Assembly (NCBI RefSeq): GCF_000620785.1
Contig: NZ_JIAI01000009.1
Span: forward strand, 248,001 to 312,000
Direction: 5' to 3'
DNA from: Actinospineispora acaciae DSM 45401
GTDB lineage: Bacteria > Actinomycetota > Actinomycetes > Mycobacteriales > Pseudonocardiaceae
DNA length: 64,000 nt
The notes under the pieces were generated by a model. It had not been told where the DNA came from, did not search any database, and saw only the letters and a program-made list of their open reading frames with translations. Position 1 is the stretch's first letter. Every line of letters starts with the position of its first letter. Positions 1-9,093 of this stretch are shown here, one piece after another. The position numbers and the translations under genes are program-made.

Positions 1-397
1 CCGGTTCGGCCTTCCGGTGCAGTACGGCCTCGGTCAACAGCCGAAGCCGTGCCGACGGGTCCTCGGCCTCGGGGCGGTCGGTCAGGTCCGCCGCCGCCGG
101 CCAGAGCAGCGACAGCGGGACCCGCTGATCGCGCACCTCGTCGGCGGGCACGCCCAGGACGGCGCCGGCCATCCCCGGCCGCAGCCGGATCCCGCTGGCC
201 GGCGCACCGACCGCCTGCCACACCATCGGCCGGGTGTCCGCGCCGACGACGAGGAGCCGGTCACCGAGCCAGACCAGGTCGACGCACCCGTCCGGGACGA
301 CCCGCTGCACGCCGTCGACGAGGGCATCGCTCTCCCACACGCACGCCACCACCGGCTCCAGCCCGGCCGGCGGCCGGTACTCGCGGTACGCGCCCAC
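1..397 (-). CDS. AraC-type regulator, N-terminal part (cut by window edge)
   Basis: The gene reads leftward off the window, so only about 132 N-terminal codons are visible and the helix-turn-helix part would lie outside. The visible protein contains VVPDGCVDLVWLGDRLLVVG followed by ADTRP. This resembles the VPDGCxDLxW signature of the DUF6597 sensor domain found at the N-terminus of many actinobacterial AraC-family regulators. The best in-frame start is a GTG at 397, 28 bp after the stop of the hydantoinase B gene on the same strand, so it may be the last gene of that operon and could regulate it. No strong Shine-Dalgarno sequence is visible. The family call rests on one motif and the missing C-terminus prevents confirmation. 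Confidence 0.6.
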   Translation of the reverse strand, partial: MGAYREYRPPAGLEPVVACVWESDALVDGVQRVVPDGCVDLVWLGDRLLVVGADTRPMVWQAVGAPASGIRLRPGMAGAVLGVPADEVRDQRVPLSLLWPAAADLTDRPEAEDPSARLRLLTEAVLHRKAEP

Positions 398-425
398 ACA
401 GGCACTGTAACCCCGACCTACGACA

Positions 426-2108
426 TCATCCGCCGGTGTCGACCCCGTAGTGGCGCAGCGCGGTGGCCGCCGTGATGTGCCGGTCGGCCACGTCCGTCCG
501 CACCTCGTCGACGCCGCGCTCGGTCGGGTCGCCGTAGCCGCCGCCCCCGCCGGTGTGGCACCGGACGATGTCGCCCTTGCGTACCGGCGTGCCGTTCACC
601 TTGAGCATCCGCCGCTCGTCCGGCCGCCCCGGGTTGATCACGATCTCCGGGCCGACCGCGTCCTCGCCGCCGAACAGCCCCCACGCCGGCTGGCGGGACC
701 GCTCGAACCACAGCGACAGCGAACAGTCGCACTGCGCCTCGTACTCGCGGGTCACCCCGTTGCCGCCGCGCCACTTGCCGGCCCCGCCGGAGTCGGAGCG
801 GATCCCGTACTCCGTGATCCGCCACGGGTACCGGGTCTCCAGCACCTCGATCGGCAGGTCCTTGAGCGAGCCGTTCACATTGTTGATCAGCGCGCTCTCC
901 CCGTCCGAGCCGTCCCAGGCGCCCCAGCCGCCGAGGGTGGCCTCCAGGCTGACGAACTCGCGGCCGAACCGGGGGTCCACACCGGAGGTGAGCACGATCA
1001 TCGAGTCGCCGTGGCTGGCGCCGGCCACCCGGTCCGGCATGGCGGGGGCCAGCGCGCGGGCCACCATGTCGATGAGCAGCCCCAGGTGGGAGAAGTACCA
1101 CTGGCAGGCGGCCGGCGGCAGGGCGCCGAGCACCGAGCCCTCCCGGACCTGGGTGGTCATCGTCCGGAACGAGCCGCCGTTGCCCGGCAGGTCCGGGCTG
1201 ACCAGCAGCTTGTAGCCGACCCGCAGCGCGGAGATGGCCTGGGCGACGCCGCAGTTCACCGGGCCGACCGTCTGGTCGCCGGACTCGGTGACGTCGAAAT
1301 CGATGTCCTGCCCGGTCACCGTGATCCTCAGCCGGATCGGCACCGGCGTGTCCAGGTCGACGCCGTCGTTGTCCAGCACGCCCTCGGCGGTGTACACGCC
1401 GTCCGGGATGGCCGCGATGACCTCGCGCTCCAGCAGCTCGGTCTGCCGGAAGATCTCGTCGCGGGCCGCCTCCAGGGTGTCCAGGCCGTAGCGCTTGACC
1501 AGCTCGCGCAGCCGCCGGCTGCCCATCTTGATGCAGGCGATCATCGCGTTCATGTCGCCGGTGGTGGGGTAGGGGAAGCGGACGTTGCGGCCGATGGTGT
1601 CGATCAGCGCGCGGTCGTCCTCGCAGCCGGAGACCAGCTTCTGCGGGCCCAGCCGCAGGCCCTCCTGGAAGATGTTCACCGAGTCCATCGAGCCGCCGGG
1701 GTCCTTGGAGCCCACGTCGATCCAGTGCGCCCGGGACGCGGTGAACCCGACCAGGGTCTTGCCGACGAACACCGGGCCGAAGATCGTCACGTCGTTGAGG
1801 TGGGTGCCGGCCAGGTAGCTGTCGTTGAGGATCCACACGTCGCCGGGCTGCCAGACGTCCCTGCCGAACATCTCCTCGGTGGCCTTCGTGCAGGTCTCCA
1901 GGTTGCCCAGGAAGATCGGCAGCCCGGCGGACTGGCCGAGCACCTGGTGCTCGGCGTCCAGCAGCGCGACCACGCAGTCGCCGCACTCGTAGATGATCGG
2001 CGTGTACGCCGAGCGGATCAGGGTGGCGTTCATGTCGTCGGCCGCCGAGTTCAGCGCGTTGCGGATGATCTCGACGGTCACCGGGTCGATCGGGGTCACG
2101 ATGGTCAT
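426..2108 (-). CDS. hyuB: Hydantoinase B / oxoprolinase B-type subunit
   Basis: This 560-residue protein is a Hydantoinase_B family subunit. Members pair with a HyuA subunit for ATP-dependent opening of cyclic amides (5-oxoproline, hydantoins, caprolactam) or for acetone/acetophenone carboxylation. The family hallmarks are visible: an N-terminal DPVTVEIIRNAL segment, a GDVWILNDSYLAGTHLND stretch near residue 90, and a C-terminal glycine-rich GGGGGYGDPTER near residue 522. The start at 2108 overlaps the hyuA stop by 4 bp, indicating translational coupling and a heterodimer or larger complex. The length fits the family. The substrate cannot be read from sequence, so hydantoin, oxoproline or another lactam are all possible. 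Active in the cytoplasm; no signal peptide. Confidence 0.88.
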   Translation of the reverse strand: MTIVTPIDPVTVEIIRNALNSAADDMNATLIRSAYTPIIYECGDCVVALLDAEHQVLGQSAGLPIFLGNLETCTKATEEMFGRDVWQPGDVWILNDSYLAGTHLNDVTIFGPVFVGKTLVGFTASRAHWIDVGSKDPGGSMDSVNIFQEGLRLGPQKLVSGCEDDRALIDTIGRNVRFPYPTTGDMNAMIACIKMGSRRLRELVKRYGLDTLEAARDEIFRQTELLEREVIAAIPDGVYTAEGVLDNDGVDLDTPVPIRLRITVTGQDIDFDVTESGDQTVGPVNCGVAQAISALRVGYKLLVSPDLPGNGGSFRTMTTQVREGSVLGALPPAACQWYFSHLGLLIDMVARALAPAMPDRVAGASHGDSMIVLTSGVDPRFGREFVSLEATLGGWGAWDGSDGESALINNVNGSLKDLPIEVLETRYPWRITEYGIRSDSGGAGKWRGGNGVTREYEAQCDCSLSLWFERSRQPAWGLFGGEDAVGPEIVINPGRPDERRMLKVNGTPVRKGDIVRCHTGGGGGYGDPTERGVDEVRTDVADRHITAATALRHYGVDTGG

Positions 2109-4147
2109 GGCTGGGTCCCTCGGATGATCAGCGAGCCGTACTCGTCCACGGTCACCTCGTGTTCGGGGGGGACCACGGTGGTGGCGGTGTCCTCCACGAT
2201 CACGGCCGGGCCTTCCAGCCGGTGACCGCCGAGGAGGTTGTCGCGCCGAACCACCGTGGTCCGCCGGGGAGCGCCGTCGAACACCACCTCGCGGACCTCG
2301 TGCACGAACTCCGGCGACGAAGCACGAGGCCAGGCGGAGGGTTCCGGGCGGCCCAGGTCGCCGAACGAGGTGGTGCGCAGGGTGACGAACTCGATGGCCG
2401 CGCCCAGGTTGGAGTGGCCGTAGCGGGCATGGTGCAGCCGGGCGAACCGGTCGGCCACGGCGCCCAGGAACTCCGGGCGGGACGGCTCGGCCGCGTCGGT
2501 CAGCGGCACGGTGAGGGTGTACTCCTGCGCGGCGTAGCGGATGTCCACCGCGTGCGAGACGGTGCCGCGCTCGGGCGGCATGCCCTCGTCGGCGAGCGCG
2601 GCCAGCGCCCCGGACTCCATCCGGGCCAGCACCGAGGACATGTGCTCGCCGTCCAGGTCGGCGTCCAGGTGGAAGTACGGCTCGGTCAGGTCGCGGCGGA
2701 TGCGGGTCTGCAGCATGCCCCAGGCGGAGAACGCGCCGGGGAACCTCGGCACGATCGTCTCCGCGATGCCCAGCTCCTTGGCCAGGAACACCGCGTGCAT
2801 CGGCCCGGCCCCGCCGAACGCGACCAGGCTGGAGTCCCGGGGCTCGATGCCGCGGGAGACGGTGATGGTGCGGATCGCCTGCGCCATGGTGGCGTTCGCG
2901 ACGTCGCAGATGCCCTCCGCCATGGCCGAGGTGTCCAGCCCGAACCGGGTGCCCAGCTTCTCCACGACCGAGGCGGCCAGCGCGGGGTCCAGGCTCATCT
3001 GGCCGCCCGCGAAGTCCTCCGGGTCGATCCGGCCGAGCACCAGGTTGGCGTCGGTCACGGTGGGCTCGGTGCCGCCGCGCCGGTAGCAGGCCGGCCCGGG
3101 CCGCGCCCCCGCCGACCGGGGCCCGACCCGCAGCCCGCCGGCCTCCATCCAGGCCACCGAGCCGCCGCCGGCGCCGACCGTGTGGATGTTGACCACGCTC
3201 ATCAGCAGCGGCAGGCCCTCCAGCTTGGCCTCCGCCGCCACGTCCGGCTCACCGTCCACGATCATGGACACGTCGAACGAGGTGCCGCCCATGTCGACGC
3301 CGATCAACTGCCGCCGCTCGCCGCGCCGGCCCATCTCGGCGCTGCCGATCGCGCCGCCGACCGGCCCGGACAGCAGCGTCTGCAGCGGCCGCTCGCGGGC
3401 CGAGGAGGCGGTGAGGATGCCGCCGGAGGACTGCATGACGTGCAGCGGCGCGCGCAGCCCGTCCTCGCGCAGCCGCCGCTCCAGCTCACGCAGGTAGCGC
3501 CGGACCACCGGCCCGATGTAGCTCTCCATCACCGTCGAGGAGGTGCGCTCGTACTCCCGCCACTCCTTGGCCGACTCGTGCGACAGCGAGACGGTGAAGT
3601 CCTCGCTCAGCTCGCCGTAGAGGATCTCCCGCGCGCGCAGCTCGTGCCGGGGGTTCTTGTAGCTGAACAGGAACGCCACCGCGACCGCGCCGTACCCCCG
3701 CTCGCGCGCGAGCACCGCCGCCGCCCGCACCGCGTCCTCGTCCAGGGGCGTGAGCTCCGACCCGTCCGGCGCGATCCGGCCGCCGATGCCGAGCACGTCC
3801 CGGCGGGCGATCAGCGGCTCGGGCTTGCGGTAGTGCAGGTCGTAGAGCCTGGTCCGGGGGCCGCGCGCGATGTGGTACCCGTCCTGCACCCCGGCGGTGG
3901 CCAGCAGCAGCACCGGCACCCCCCGGCGCTCGATGAACGCGTTGATGCCCTGGGTGGTGCCGTGCACCAGGAAGCCGATCTCGGCGGCCGAGTCGACCAC
4001 CGAGCGCAGCCCGGACATCACGCCCTCGCTCAGGTCGTCCGGGGTGGTGGAGGCCTTGGTCGCCGCGATGGCGCCGGACTCCTCGTCGTAGGTGACCACG
4101 TCGGTGAACGTGCCGCCGATGTCCATGGCTACCCGATACCGCGCCAT
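2105..4147 (-). CDS. hyuA: Hydantoinase A / oxoprolinase A-type subunit
   Basis: This 680-residue protein is the ATP-binding partner of the downstream hydantoinase B subunit. It opens with the phosphate-binding MDIGGTFTDV at residues 8-17, has HGTTQGINAFIERRG near 62-76, and a second actin-fold phosphate motif DMGGTSFDVS near residue 275. These features define the HydA/HyuA superfamily, which phosphorylates the cyclic amide or carbonyl oxygen to activate it. The ATG start at 4147 lies just after the promoter-sized gap to the upstream DUF2252 gene. Both subunits are full length and in one coupled operon, so an active complex is likely. Substrate is unknown. This is not related in sequence to the PxpABC 5-oxoprolinase encoded 3 kb away. 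Confidence 0.88.
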   Translation of the reverse strand: MARYRVAMDIGGTFTDVVTYDEESGAIAATKASTTPDDLSEGVMSGLRSVVDSAAEIGFLVHGTTQGINAFIERRGVPVLLLATAGVQDGYHIARGPRTRLYDLHYRKPEPLIARRDVLGIGGRIAPDGSELTPLDEDAVRAAAVLARERGYGAVAVAFLFSYKNPRHELRAREILYGELSEDFTVSLSHESAKEWREYERTSSTVMESYIGPVVRRYLRELERRLREDGLRAPLHVMQSSGGILTASSARERPLQTLLSGPVGGAIGSAEMGRRGERRQLIGVDMGGTSFDVSMIVDGEPDVAAEAKLEGLPLLMSVVNIHTVGAGGGSVAWMEAGGLRVGPRSAGARPGPACYRRGGTEPTVTDANLVLGRIDPEDFAGGQMSLDPALAASVVEKLGTRFGLDTSAMAEGICDVANATMAQAIRTITVSRGIEPRDSSLVAFGGAGPMHAVFLAKELGIAETIVPRFPGAFSAWGMLQTRIRRDLTEPYFHLDADLDGEHMSSVLARMESGALAALADEGMPPERGTVSHAVDIRYAAQEYTLTVPLTDAAEPSRPEFLGAVADRFARLHHARYGHSNLGAAIEFVTLRTTSFGDLGRPEPSAWPRASSPEFVHEVREVVFDGAPRRTTVVRRDNLLGGHRLEGPAVIVEDTATTVVPPEHEVTVDEYGSLIIRGTQP

Positions 4148-4227
4148 GCCCGTGGACCCTAGGAATCGCGGCGGTCACCGGCGTGTGCGCGGCGCCCAGC
4201 CCTCGCGGCCGGCCGGGTGCGCGCGGC

Positions 4228-5640
4228 CTACTCGGACGGCAGCCGCCCGGTCTTCACGGCCCGCACCAGCTCCGAGTGGTCGGCCTCGGTCTGGTCGGCG
4301 TAGGCGCGCGCGAACGCGCACAGCGCCTCGGCCAGCGCGTCCGACTTGCCGATGTAGCCGGCGATCATGGACGCGCCGCTGGTCCGGGAGTGGCCCTTGG
4401 CCAGCAGGTGGCCCACCACGCCCGCGTAGTCGTCCAGCGCGTCGGCGTCCATGTTGTCCAGCGCCACCGAGCCCTTCATGTCCCGGAACTGGCGCACGTA
4501 GTACTGCCGCCCGCCGGCCGAGGTCCAGCCCAGCAGCGGGTCGCTGACCGTCTGCAGCGCCTGCTGGTACTCCACCACCCGCTGCCCCTGGTGCGCGTGC
4601 CACGCCGAGTCGCCGTGCACATAGCGCGCCAGCACCGACCTGCGGGCCTGCTTGAGCTGCAGGAACACCACGTCCTCCGGGCTGCTGCCCTCCAGCAGCG
4701 CCACGTAGGCGCGCAGCCCCACGCTGCCCACCCCGACCACCTTGTGCGCGATGTCGACCAGCGTGTAGCCGCCCAGCACGCGGCGCCAGTGCGGTGCCAG
4801 CGTCTCCAGGTAGTCGTCCAGCGCCTCGGCCAGCTCGTCGGCCTCCTCCGGCGGCACCCGGGTGATCAGCGGCGGCTCCTCGACGATCCGCCGGCACCCG
4901 TCACGTTCCTCGGTGAACCGGGGCAGCGCGCGGTCGCTGGTGCGCTTGCGAGCCCGGTCGGCGGCGCGTTTGATCTCCGCGCGCAGCCGCTTGTCGGTGG
5001 CGTCCTCGGCCAGCCGGTCCACGTCCAGCCGCTGGTAGGAGCGGGACAGCAGCGGCTGGTCGGCGAGGTGGCGGACCTCGTCGCGGTACGCCGCCACGCA
5101 GGCCGCCACCGCCTGTTCGCAGTCGTCCTCGCCGGCGCCGACCTGCCGCCCGGCCACCCAGATGCTGGCCACCAGCCGCCGCAGGTCCCACTCCCAGCCG
5201 CCGGGGTGCGCCTCGTCGAAGTCGTTCAGGTCGATGACCAGGTCGCGCTCCGGCGAGGCGTAGAACCCGAAGTTGCCCAGGTGCGCGTCGCCGCACACGA
5301 TCGGCGTGATCCCGGTGCTGGGCAGGTGCGCCACGTCCTCGGCCACCACCACCGCGGAACCGCGCAGGTAGCCGTAGGGCGACGCGGCCATCCTGGCCAC
5401 CCGCACCGGGACCAGCCACTCCAGCCGGCCCCGGTGCGACTCGATGATCAGCTCCACCGGGTCGGGCCGGCCCACCGCGGGCGGGTGCCATTCCGCCAGC
5501 GCCGAACGCGGCACCCGGTGGCGCAGGTCCTTGCCGAGCTGGTACCGCTCGGCCCTGGACACCGGGCGGCGGCGCAGCGAGGAGTAGGCGGCGCCGTCCT
5601 CGCCGGCGATCACGACGTGGTCGCGCGACCCTTCGTTCAC
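4228..5640 (-). CDS. DUF2252 family protein (kinase-like fold)
   Basis: The 470-residue product matches the DUF2252 family, which is common and often multicopy in actinobacteria. The diagnostic centre is VCGDAHLGNFGFYASPERD followed by LVIDLNDFDEA near residues 135-165. This resembles the HGD-x4-N and metal-binding D motifs of aminoglycoside-phosphotransferase/ABC1-like kinases, so a small-molecule or protein kinase activity is plausible but unproven. No membrane segment or signal peptide is evident. It stands alone, with about 80 bp to hyuA downstream and 52 bp to the VOC gene upstream, all on the minus strand. The start at 5640 gives an N-terminus rich in charged residues; a downstream start is possible. 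Confidence 0.85.
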   Translation of the reverse strand: MNEGSRDHVVIAGEDGAAYSSLRRRPVSRAERYQLGKDLRHRVPRSALAEWHPPAVGRPDPVELIIESHRGRLEWLVPVRVARMAASPYGYLRGSAVVVAEDVAHLPSTGITPIVCGDAHLGNFGFYASPERDLVIDLNDFDEAHPGGWEWDLRRLVASIWVAGRQVGAGEDDCEQAVAACVAAYRDEVRHLADQPLLSRSYQRLDVDRLAEDATDKRLRAEIKRAADRARKRTSDRALPRFTEERDGCRRIVEEPPLITRVPPEEADELAEALDDYLETLAPHWRRVLGGYTLVDIAHKVVGVGSVGLRAYVALLEGSSPEDVVFLQLKQARRSVLARYVHGDSAWHAHQGQRVVEYQQALQTVSDPLLGWTSAGGRQYYVRQFRDMKGSVALDNMDADALDDYAGVVGHLLAKGHSRTSGASMIAGYIGKSDALAEALCAFARAYADQTEADHSELVRAVKTGRLPSE

Positions 5641-5692
5641 CTGGCACCACCCACCGCGGCTCAGACCGTCGCGGCTGATCTTACGACGGCAC

Positions 5693-6175
5693 CTACGCTC
5701 CGGAATGAGCCTTCCGCAGCGCGGCCAGGTCGATCTTCTTCATGGCGTACATCGCCTCGGTGGCGCGCTTGGCCTTCACCGGGTCCGGGTCTGTGACCAG
5801 GTCGATCAGCTCGGGCGAACCGACCTGCCAGGACAGCCCGTACCTGTCCTTGAGCCAGCCGCACGGCCCTTCCTCGCCGCCGCCCTCGGTCAGCTTCGCC
5901 CAGTAGTAGTCGATCTCGTCCTGGTCCGCGCACGGGACCTGGATCGAGACGGCCTCGTTGAACGTGAACATCGGCCCGCCGTTGAGCGCGACGAACTTCT
6001 GGCCGTTGAGCTCGAACTCGACGGTCATCACCGAGCCGGCCGGGTGCGGGCCGGCCTCGCCGTGGTGGGTCACCCTGCCGAGCTTCGAGTCCTTGAAGAC
6101 GCTCGTGTAGAAGCTCGCCGCCGCCTCCGCCTCGGTGTCGAACCACAGGCAGGTGGTGAACGTCTTGTCGAACAT
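5693..6175 (-). CDS. PhnB-like VOC superfamily protein
   Basis: This 160-residue protein is of the PhnB / '3-demethylubiquinone-9 3-methyltransferase' type of the vicinal-oxygen-chelate superfamily. It begins with the typical FTTCLWFDTEAEAAASFYTS and contains GWLKDRYGLSWQVGSPE near the C-terminal half. The ATG at 6175 is chosen over an ATG 36 bp upstream because it is preceded by AGGAGG with a 6-nt spacing. Such proteins are small dimeric enzymes or binding proteins of undetermined substrate; the methyltransferase name is historical. It is monocistronic as far as can be seen, lying between the DUF2252 gene and the pxpC end. Function beyond fold is not inferable. Confidence 0.85.
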   Translation of the reverse strand: MFDKTFTTCLWFDTEAEAAASFYTSVFKDSKLGRVTHHGEAGPHPAGSVMTVEFELNGQKFVALNGGPMFTFNEAVSIQVPCADQDEIDYYWAKLTEGGGEEGPCGWLKDRYGLSWQVGSPELIDLVTDPDPVKAKRATEAMYAMKKIDLAALRKAHSGA

Positions 6176-6232
6176 GGGGGACCTCCTCGGTCGTCGGGGT
6201 TTCACATGCACCCGTACCGACCAGGCTCACGG

Positions 6233-7123
6233 TCAGAACTCATCGGCCCCGCGTGCGAACCGGAACGAGACGGTGTCGCCGGGGGCCAGCTGTCCCGCCA
6301 AAGGCAGGCAGCGCGTGGTGACGACGGCGATGACGGGGTAGCCGCCGGTCGCCGGGTGGTCGGTGAGGAACAGGATGGGCTGGCCGGAGGGGGGCACCTG
6401 CAGGGCTCCGGTCGGCATGCCCTCGGGCCCAAGCTCGGCGGTGACGCGGCGGGTCAGGGCGGGCCCGTCGAGCCGGACCCCGACCCGGTTGGCGTCGGCG
6501 GTGACCGTGTAGGGGTTGCCGGTGAGGGTGGCCAGGCCGTCCGGGGTGAACCAGTCGTCGCGCGGGCCGGGGACGACGTCGAGCACCGGCCTGGCGGGCA
6601 GGGCCGGGGACGGCGCGAGGTCGACCATCGTTCGGGGGCTGGGCTGGTCGCCGAGGGGGAGCCGGTGGCCGGGGCGCAGGGGCGGCGGGCCGAGGCCGGC
6701 CAGGAGGTCGGTGGATCGGCTGCCCAGGGTGGGGTCCACGGCGATGCCGCCGGAGACGGCGAGGTAGGTGCGCAGGCCGCCGCCGAGGGGACGGCCGAGG
6801 CGGAGCACGTCGCCGGGGCGGGCGTAGTACGGGGTGTTGGCGGCGACGGGCCTGCCGGCCAGGTCGGCGGCGGTGTGGGCACCGGTGAGTGCGATGTGGC
6901 GGGCGGCGGTGAGCTCGACGGTGAGGCCGCCGAGGCTCGCCTCGACGCAGGCCGCGTGCTCGGGGTTGCCGACCAGGCGGTTGGCCAGCGTGAGCGAGCG
7001 GCTGTCCGAGGCGCCCGAGGGCGGGACGCCCAGCGCGGCCCAGCCGGCGCGGCCCAGGTCCTGCACGGTGCTGAGCGGGCCGGGGTGGTGGACCACGAGG
7101 TAGCTGCCTCCCGGCGCGCTCAT
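6233..7123 (-). CDS. pxpC: 5-oxoprolinase subunit C (KipA/biotin-dependent carboxyltransferase family)
   Basis: The 296-residue product begins MSAPGGSYLVVHHPGPLSTV and QDLGRAGWAALGVPPSGASD, the typical N-terminus of PxpC/KipA. It also has the family's LFLTDHPATGGYPVIA stretch near residue 255. PxpC works with PxpA and PxpB in ATP-dependent hydrolysis of 5-oxoproline to glutamate in the cytoplasm. The ATG at 7123 overlaps the pxpB stop by 4 bp (ATGA), so the two are translationally coupled. It is the last gene of the GntR-headed operon. An alternative name, urea-amidolyase-like or allophanate hydrolase subunit 2, reflects the same domain and less specific annotation. Confidence 0.88.
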   Translation of the reverse strand: MSAPGGSYLVVHHPGPLSTVQDLGRAGWAALGVPPSGASDSRSLTLANRLVGNPEHAACVEASLGGLTVELTAARHIALTGAHTAADLAGRPVAANTPYYARPGDVLRLGRPLGGGLRTYLAVSGGIAVDPTLGSRSTDLLAGLGPPPLRPGHRLPLGDQPSPRTMVDLAPSPALPARPVLDVVPGPRDDWFTPDGLATLTGNPYTVTADANRVGVRLDGPALTRRVTAELGPEGMPTGALQVPPSGQPILFLTDHPATGGYPVIAVVTTRCLPLAGQLAPGDTVSFRFARGADEF

Positions 7124-7770
7124 CCGCCGGTGGGTTCGAAGCGGACCCGGGTTCCGGGGGTGAGCAGGGCGGGGCGTGGCCGGTCGAGGTCCCACAGCGG
7201 CGCGGTGGTGGTGCCGAGCAGGTGCCAGCCGCCGGGGGAGCGACGGGGGTAGACGCCGGTGTACTCGCTGCCGATGGCGACGGTTCCGGCCGGGACCGCG
7301 GTGCGAGGGCTGCCGCGCCTGGGCAGGTGCAGCGCCGGGTCCAGGCCGGTGAGGTAGGCGAAGCCGGGGGCGAACCCGAAGAAGCCGGCGGTGTAGGTGC
7401 GGGCGGTGTGCATCCGGACGACCTCCTCGGTGCTCACCCCTCGCAGGCGCGCGACCTCGGCGAGGTCCTGGCCGTCGTAGCGCACCGGGATGGTGACGGT
7501 GCCCGCCGGATCCCCGCCGGCCGCCGGGCGGGCCTGCCCGACGGGGATCCGGCGGACGCGGGCGGTGGCCCGGCACAGCGCGGTGCCGCGCGGGTGCTCG
7601 GCGATCAGGAGCAGGGTGGCGGCGCCGGCGACGACGTCGGTGATGCCGTCGACGGGTTCGGCGGTCAGGGCCTGGTGCGCCTGGTGCACGGTGGCGGCGT
7701 CGTGGAGCTCGAGCAGGACCGCGCGGTCACCGGCCCTTCGGATCGCGCGGATCGGGTTCGTGGGGGTCAT
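7120..7770 (-). CDS. pxpB: 5-oxoprolinase subunit B (KipI family)
   Basis: This 216-residue protein carries the KipI/allophanate-hydrolase-subunit-1 domain. A GDRAVLLEL motif lies near the start, and FFGFAPGFAYLTGLDPALHL followed by PRRGSPRTAVPAGTVAIG lies in the second half, both characteristic. The ATG at 7770 is preferred because everything upstream in frame overlaps the neighbouring RraA-like gene without homology. Together with pxpC (4-bp overlap) and pxpA it would form the cytoplasmic 5-oxoprolinase complex. The order pxpA - two aldolase-like genes - pxpB - pxpC is unusual in that pxpA is separated from pxpBC by two unrelated coding regions. Confidence 0.88.
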   Translation of the reverse strand: MTPTNPIRAIRRAGDRAVLLELHDAATVHQAHQALTAEPVDGITDVVAGAATLLLIAEHPRGTALCRATARVRRIPVGQARPAAGGDPAGTVTIPVRYDGQDLAEVARLRGVSTEEVVRMHTARTYTAGFFGFAPGFAYLTGLDPALHLPRRGSPRTAVPAGTVAIGSEYTGVYPRRSPGGWHLLGTTTAPLWDLDRPRPALLTPGTRVRFEPTGG

Positions 7771-7777
7771 CCGTGCT

Positions 7778-8425
7778 CTAGCGGTGGGTCTGGAGCTGGT
7801 GGTAGCCGACGGCGGCGCGGGCGTCCCGCACCGTCTGGCCCGCTTCGATGCCGGCACGGATGGCGTCCTCGGCGGCGGCGATGGCGCGGGCGTGGTCGAG
7901 GACCTCGCCGGCGCGCGCGGCGGGGACGACGAGCACGCCGTCCCGGTCGCCGAGCAGGAGGTCGCCCGGCTCGACGCGGACGCCGCCGAGCGTGACCGGC
8001 CCGTTGACCTCCTCGACGCGGACGCGGTCCTTGCCGGTGCGCATCCACCTGTCCCTGGCGTAGATCGGGTAGCCCAGGGCGATGCTGCGTTGGGTGTCCC
8101 GGCAGGTGCCGTCGATGACGGTGCCGGCCAGCCGCCGGCGGTGGGCGGCCAGGGTGAGCAGGTCGCCCCACACGGTGACGTCGGTGCGGCCCTGGTTGTC
8201 CAGCACGACGACCGCGCCGGGCGGGACGTCGTCGAGGTAGTCGCCCACGGTGCCGCCGCCCTGGCCCACCGGCCCGTAGCGGACGGTGAAGGCGCGGCCG
8301 AGCAGGCGGAACGAGCCGTCGAGGGGCTTGACGCCGCCGACCTGGCCGGGGATCGCGGCGCGGTCGAGGGCGTCGGAGACCTCGCTGGTGCCGAACCCGC
8401 GCCACTGGTCGAGGTCGACGGTCAT
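7778..8425 (-). CDS. RraA-fold protein / putative HMG-CHA-type aldolase (first copy)
   Basis: This 215-residue protein belongs to the RraA superfamily, which includes regulators of RNase E and class II 4-hydroxy-4-methyl-2-oxoglutarate (HMG/CHA) aldolases. It has the conserved GDLLLGDRDGVLVVPAARA near residue 157 and VIDGTCRDTQ near residue 103. The G-x-x-RD motif supplies the metal- and substrate-binding Arg and Asp of the aldolases, so enzyme activity is more likely than an RNase E inhibitor role in an actinobacterium. The start at 8425 overlaps the stop of the second RraA-fold gene by 4 bp. Its position between pxpA and pxpB suggests that it acts on a keto acid or lactam-derived intermediate. 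Confidence 0.8.
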   Translation of the reverse strand: MTVDLDQWRGFGTSEVSDALDRAAIPGQVGGVKPLDGSFRLLGRAFTVRYGPVGQGGGTVGDYLDDVPPGAVVVLDNQGRTDVTVWGDLLTLAAHRRRLAGTVIDGTCRDTQRSIALGYPIYARDRWMRTGKDRVRVEEVNGPVTLGGVRVEPGDLLLGDRDGVLVVPAARAGEVLDHARAIAAAEDAIRAGIEAGQTVRDARAAVGYHQLQTHR

Positions 8426-9093
8426 GCCGGGCTCCCTTCGGGGTCGAGGGCACGTTCGTACGCGGCGCCCATGACCTGGCCCAGGGGCGCGCCGGCGCGC
8501 ACCGCCGCGGTCATGTCCCGCTCGCGGGCGTGCAGGTCCTCGGCGGTGGCCAGGACCTGGTCGAGGCGCGCGGCCGGGATGACGACGATGCCGGAGCCGT
8601 CGCCGCGCAGGTAATCGCCGGGGGCGACGGTGACGGACCCGAGCGCGACCGGGCGGTTCCAGGCGCGCTCGACGACCCGCCCGCGCGCCGACCGGGGGGT
8701 GACGGCGGTGGCGTACACGGCCAGGCCGAGCTCGCGGATCTCGTCGGCGTCCCGGACGGCGCCGTCGACCACGACGGCGGCGACGCCCCGCCGGGCCGCC
8801 CCCTGGCTGAGCACGCCGCCCCAGCCGGCGACGGCCGTCTCGCCGTGGTGGGCGACGACGATCACGTGGTCCGGGCCGGCGGCGTCCACGGCGGCGGTGC
8901 CGAGGTGACGCCCGCCGCCGCCGGCCGGTGTGGCGGGGGCGAGGTCGACGGTGAGCGCCCGGCCCACGAACGGCCGCGCGCCCGCGACCGGGCTCGGGCC
9001 GGCGAGGACGCCGTCGATGCCGTGCACGTCCAGGGCGTCGCTGAGCACGCAGGTGTCCAATCGGGAGAGCCGGTCCGGTGCGGCGTCGGTCAT
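8422..9093 (-). CDS. RraA-fold protein / putative HMG-CHA-type aldolase (second copy)
   Basis: This 223-residue paralogue of the preceding RraA-fold gene begins MTDAAPDRLSRLDTCVLSDA. It contains VVVDGAVRDADEI near residue 115 and GDYLRGDGSGIVVIPAARL near residue 168. The RD pair is retained. The ATG at 9093 overlaps the pxpA stop by 4 bp, tying it tightly into the operon. Identity with its neighbour is modest, so the two are more likely subunits of a hetero-oligomer or enzymes with different substrates than a recent duplication. The RraA fold usually forms trimers. Substrate is unknown. Confidence 0.8.
   Translation of the reverse strand: MTDAAPDRLSRLDTCVLSDALDVHGIDGVLAGPSPVAGARPFVGRALTVDLAPATPAGGGGRHLGTAAVDAAGPDHVIVVAHHGETAVAGWGGVLSQGAARRGVAAVVVDGAVRDADEIRELGLAVYATAVTPRSARGRVVERAWNRPVALGSVTVAPGDYLRGDGSGIVVIPAARLDQVLATAEDLHARERDMTAAVRAGAPLGQVMGAAYERALDPEGSPA

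Noticed and set aside
6233..7576. A longer frame extending pxpC upstream
   Set aside because: The extra 150 residues are an out-of-frame reading of pxpB; the ATG at 7123 matches the family start.
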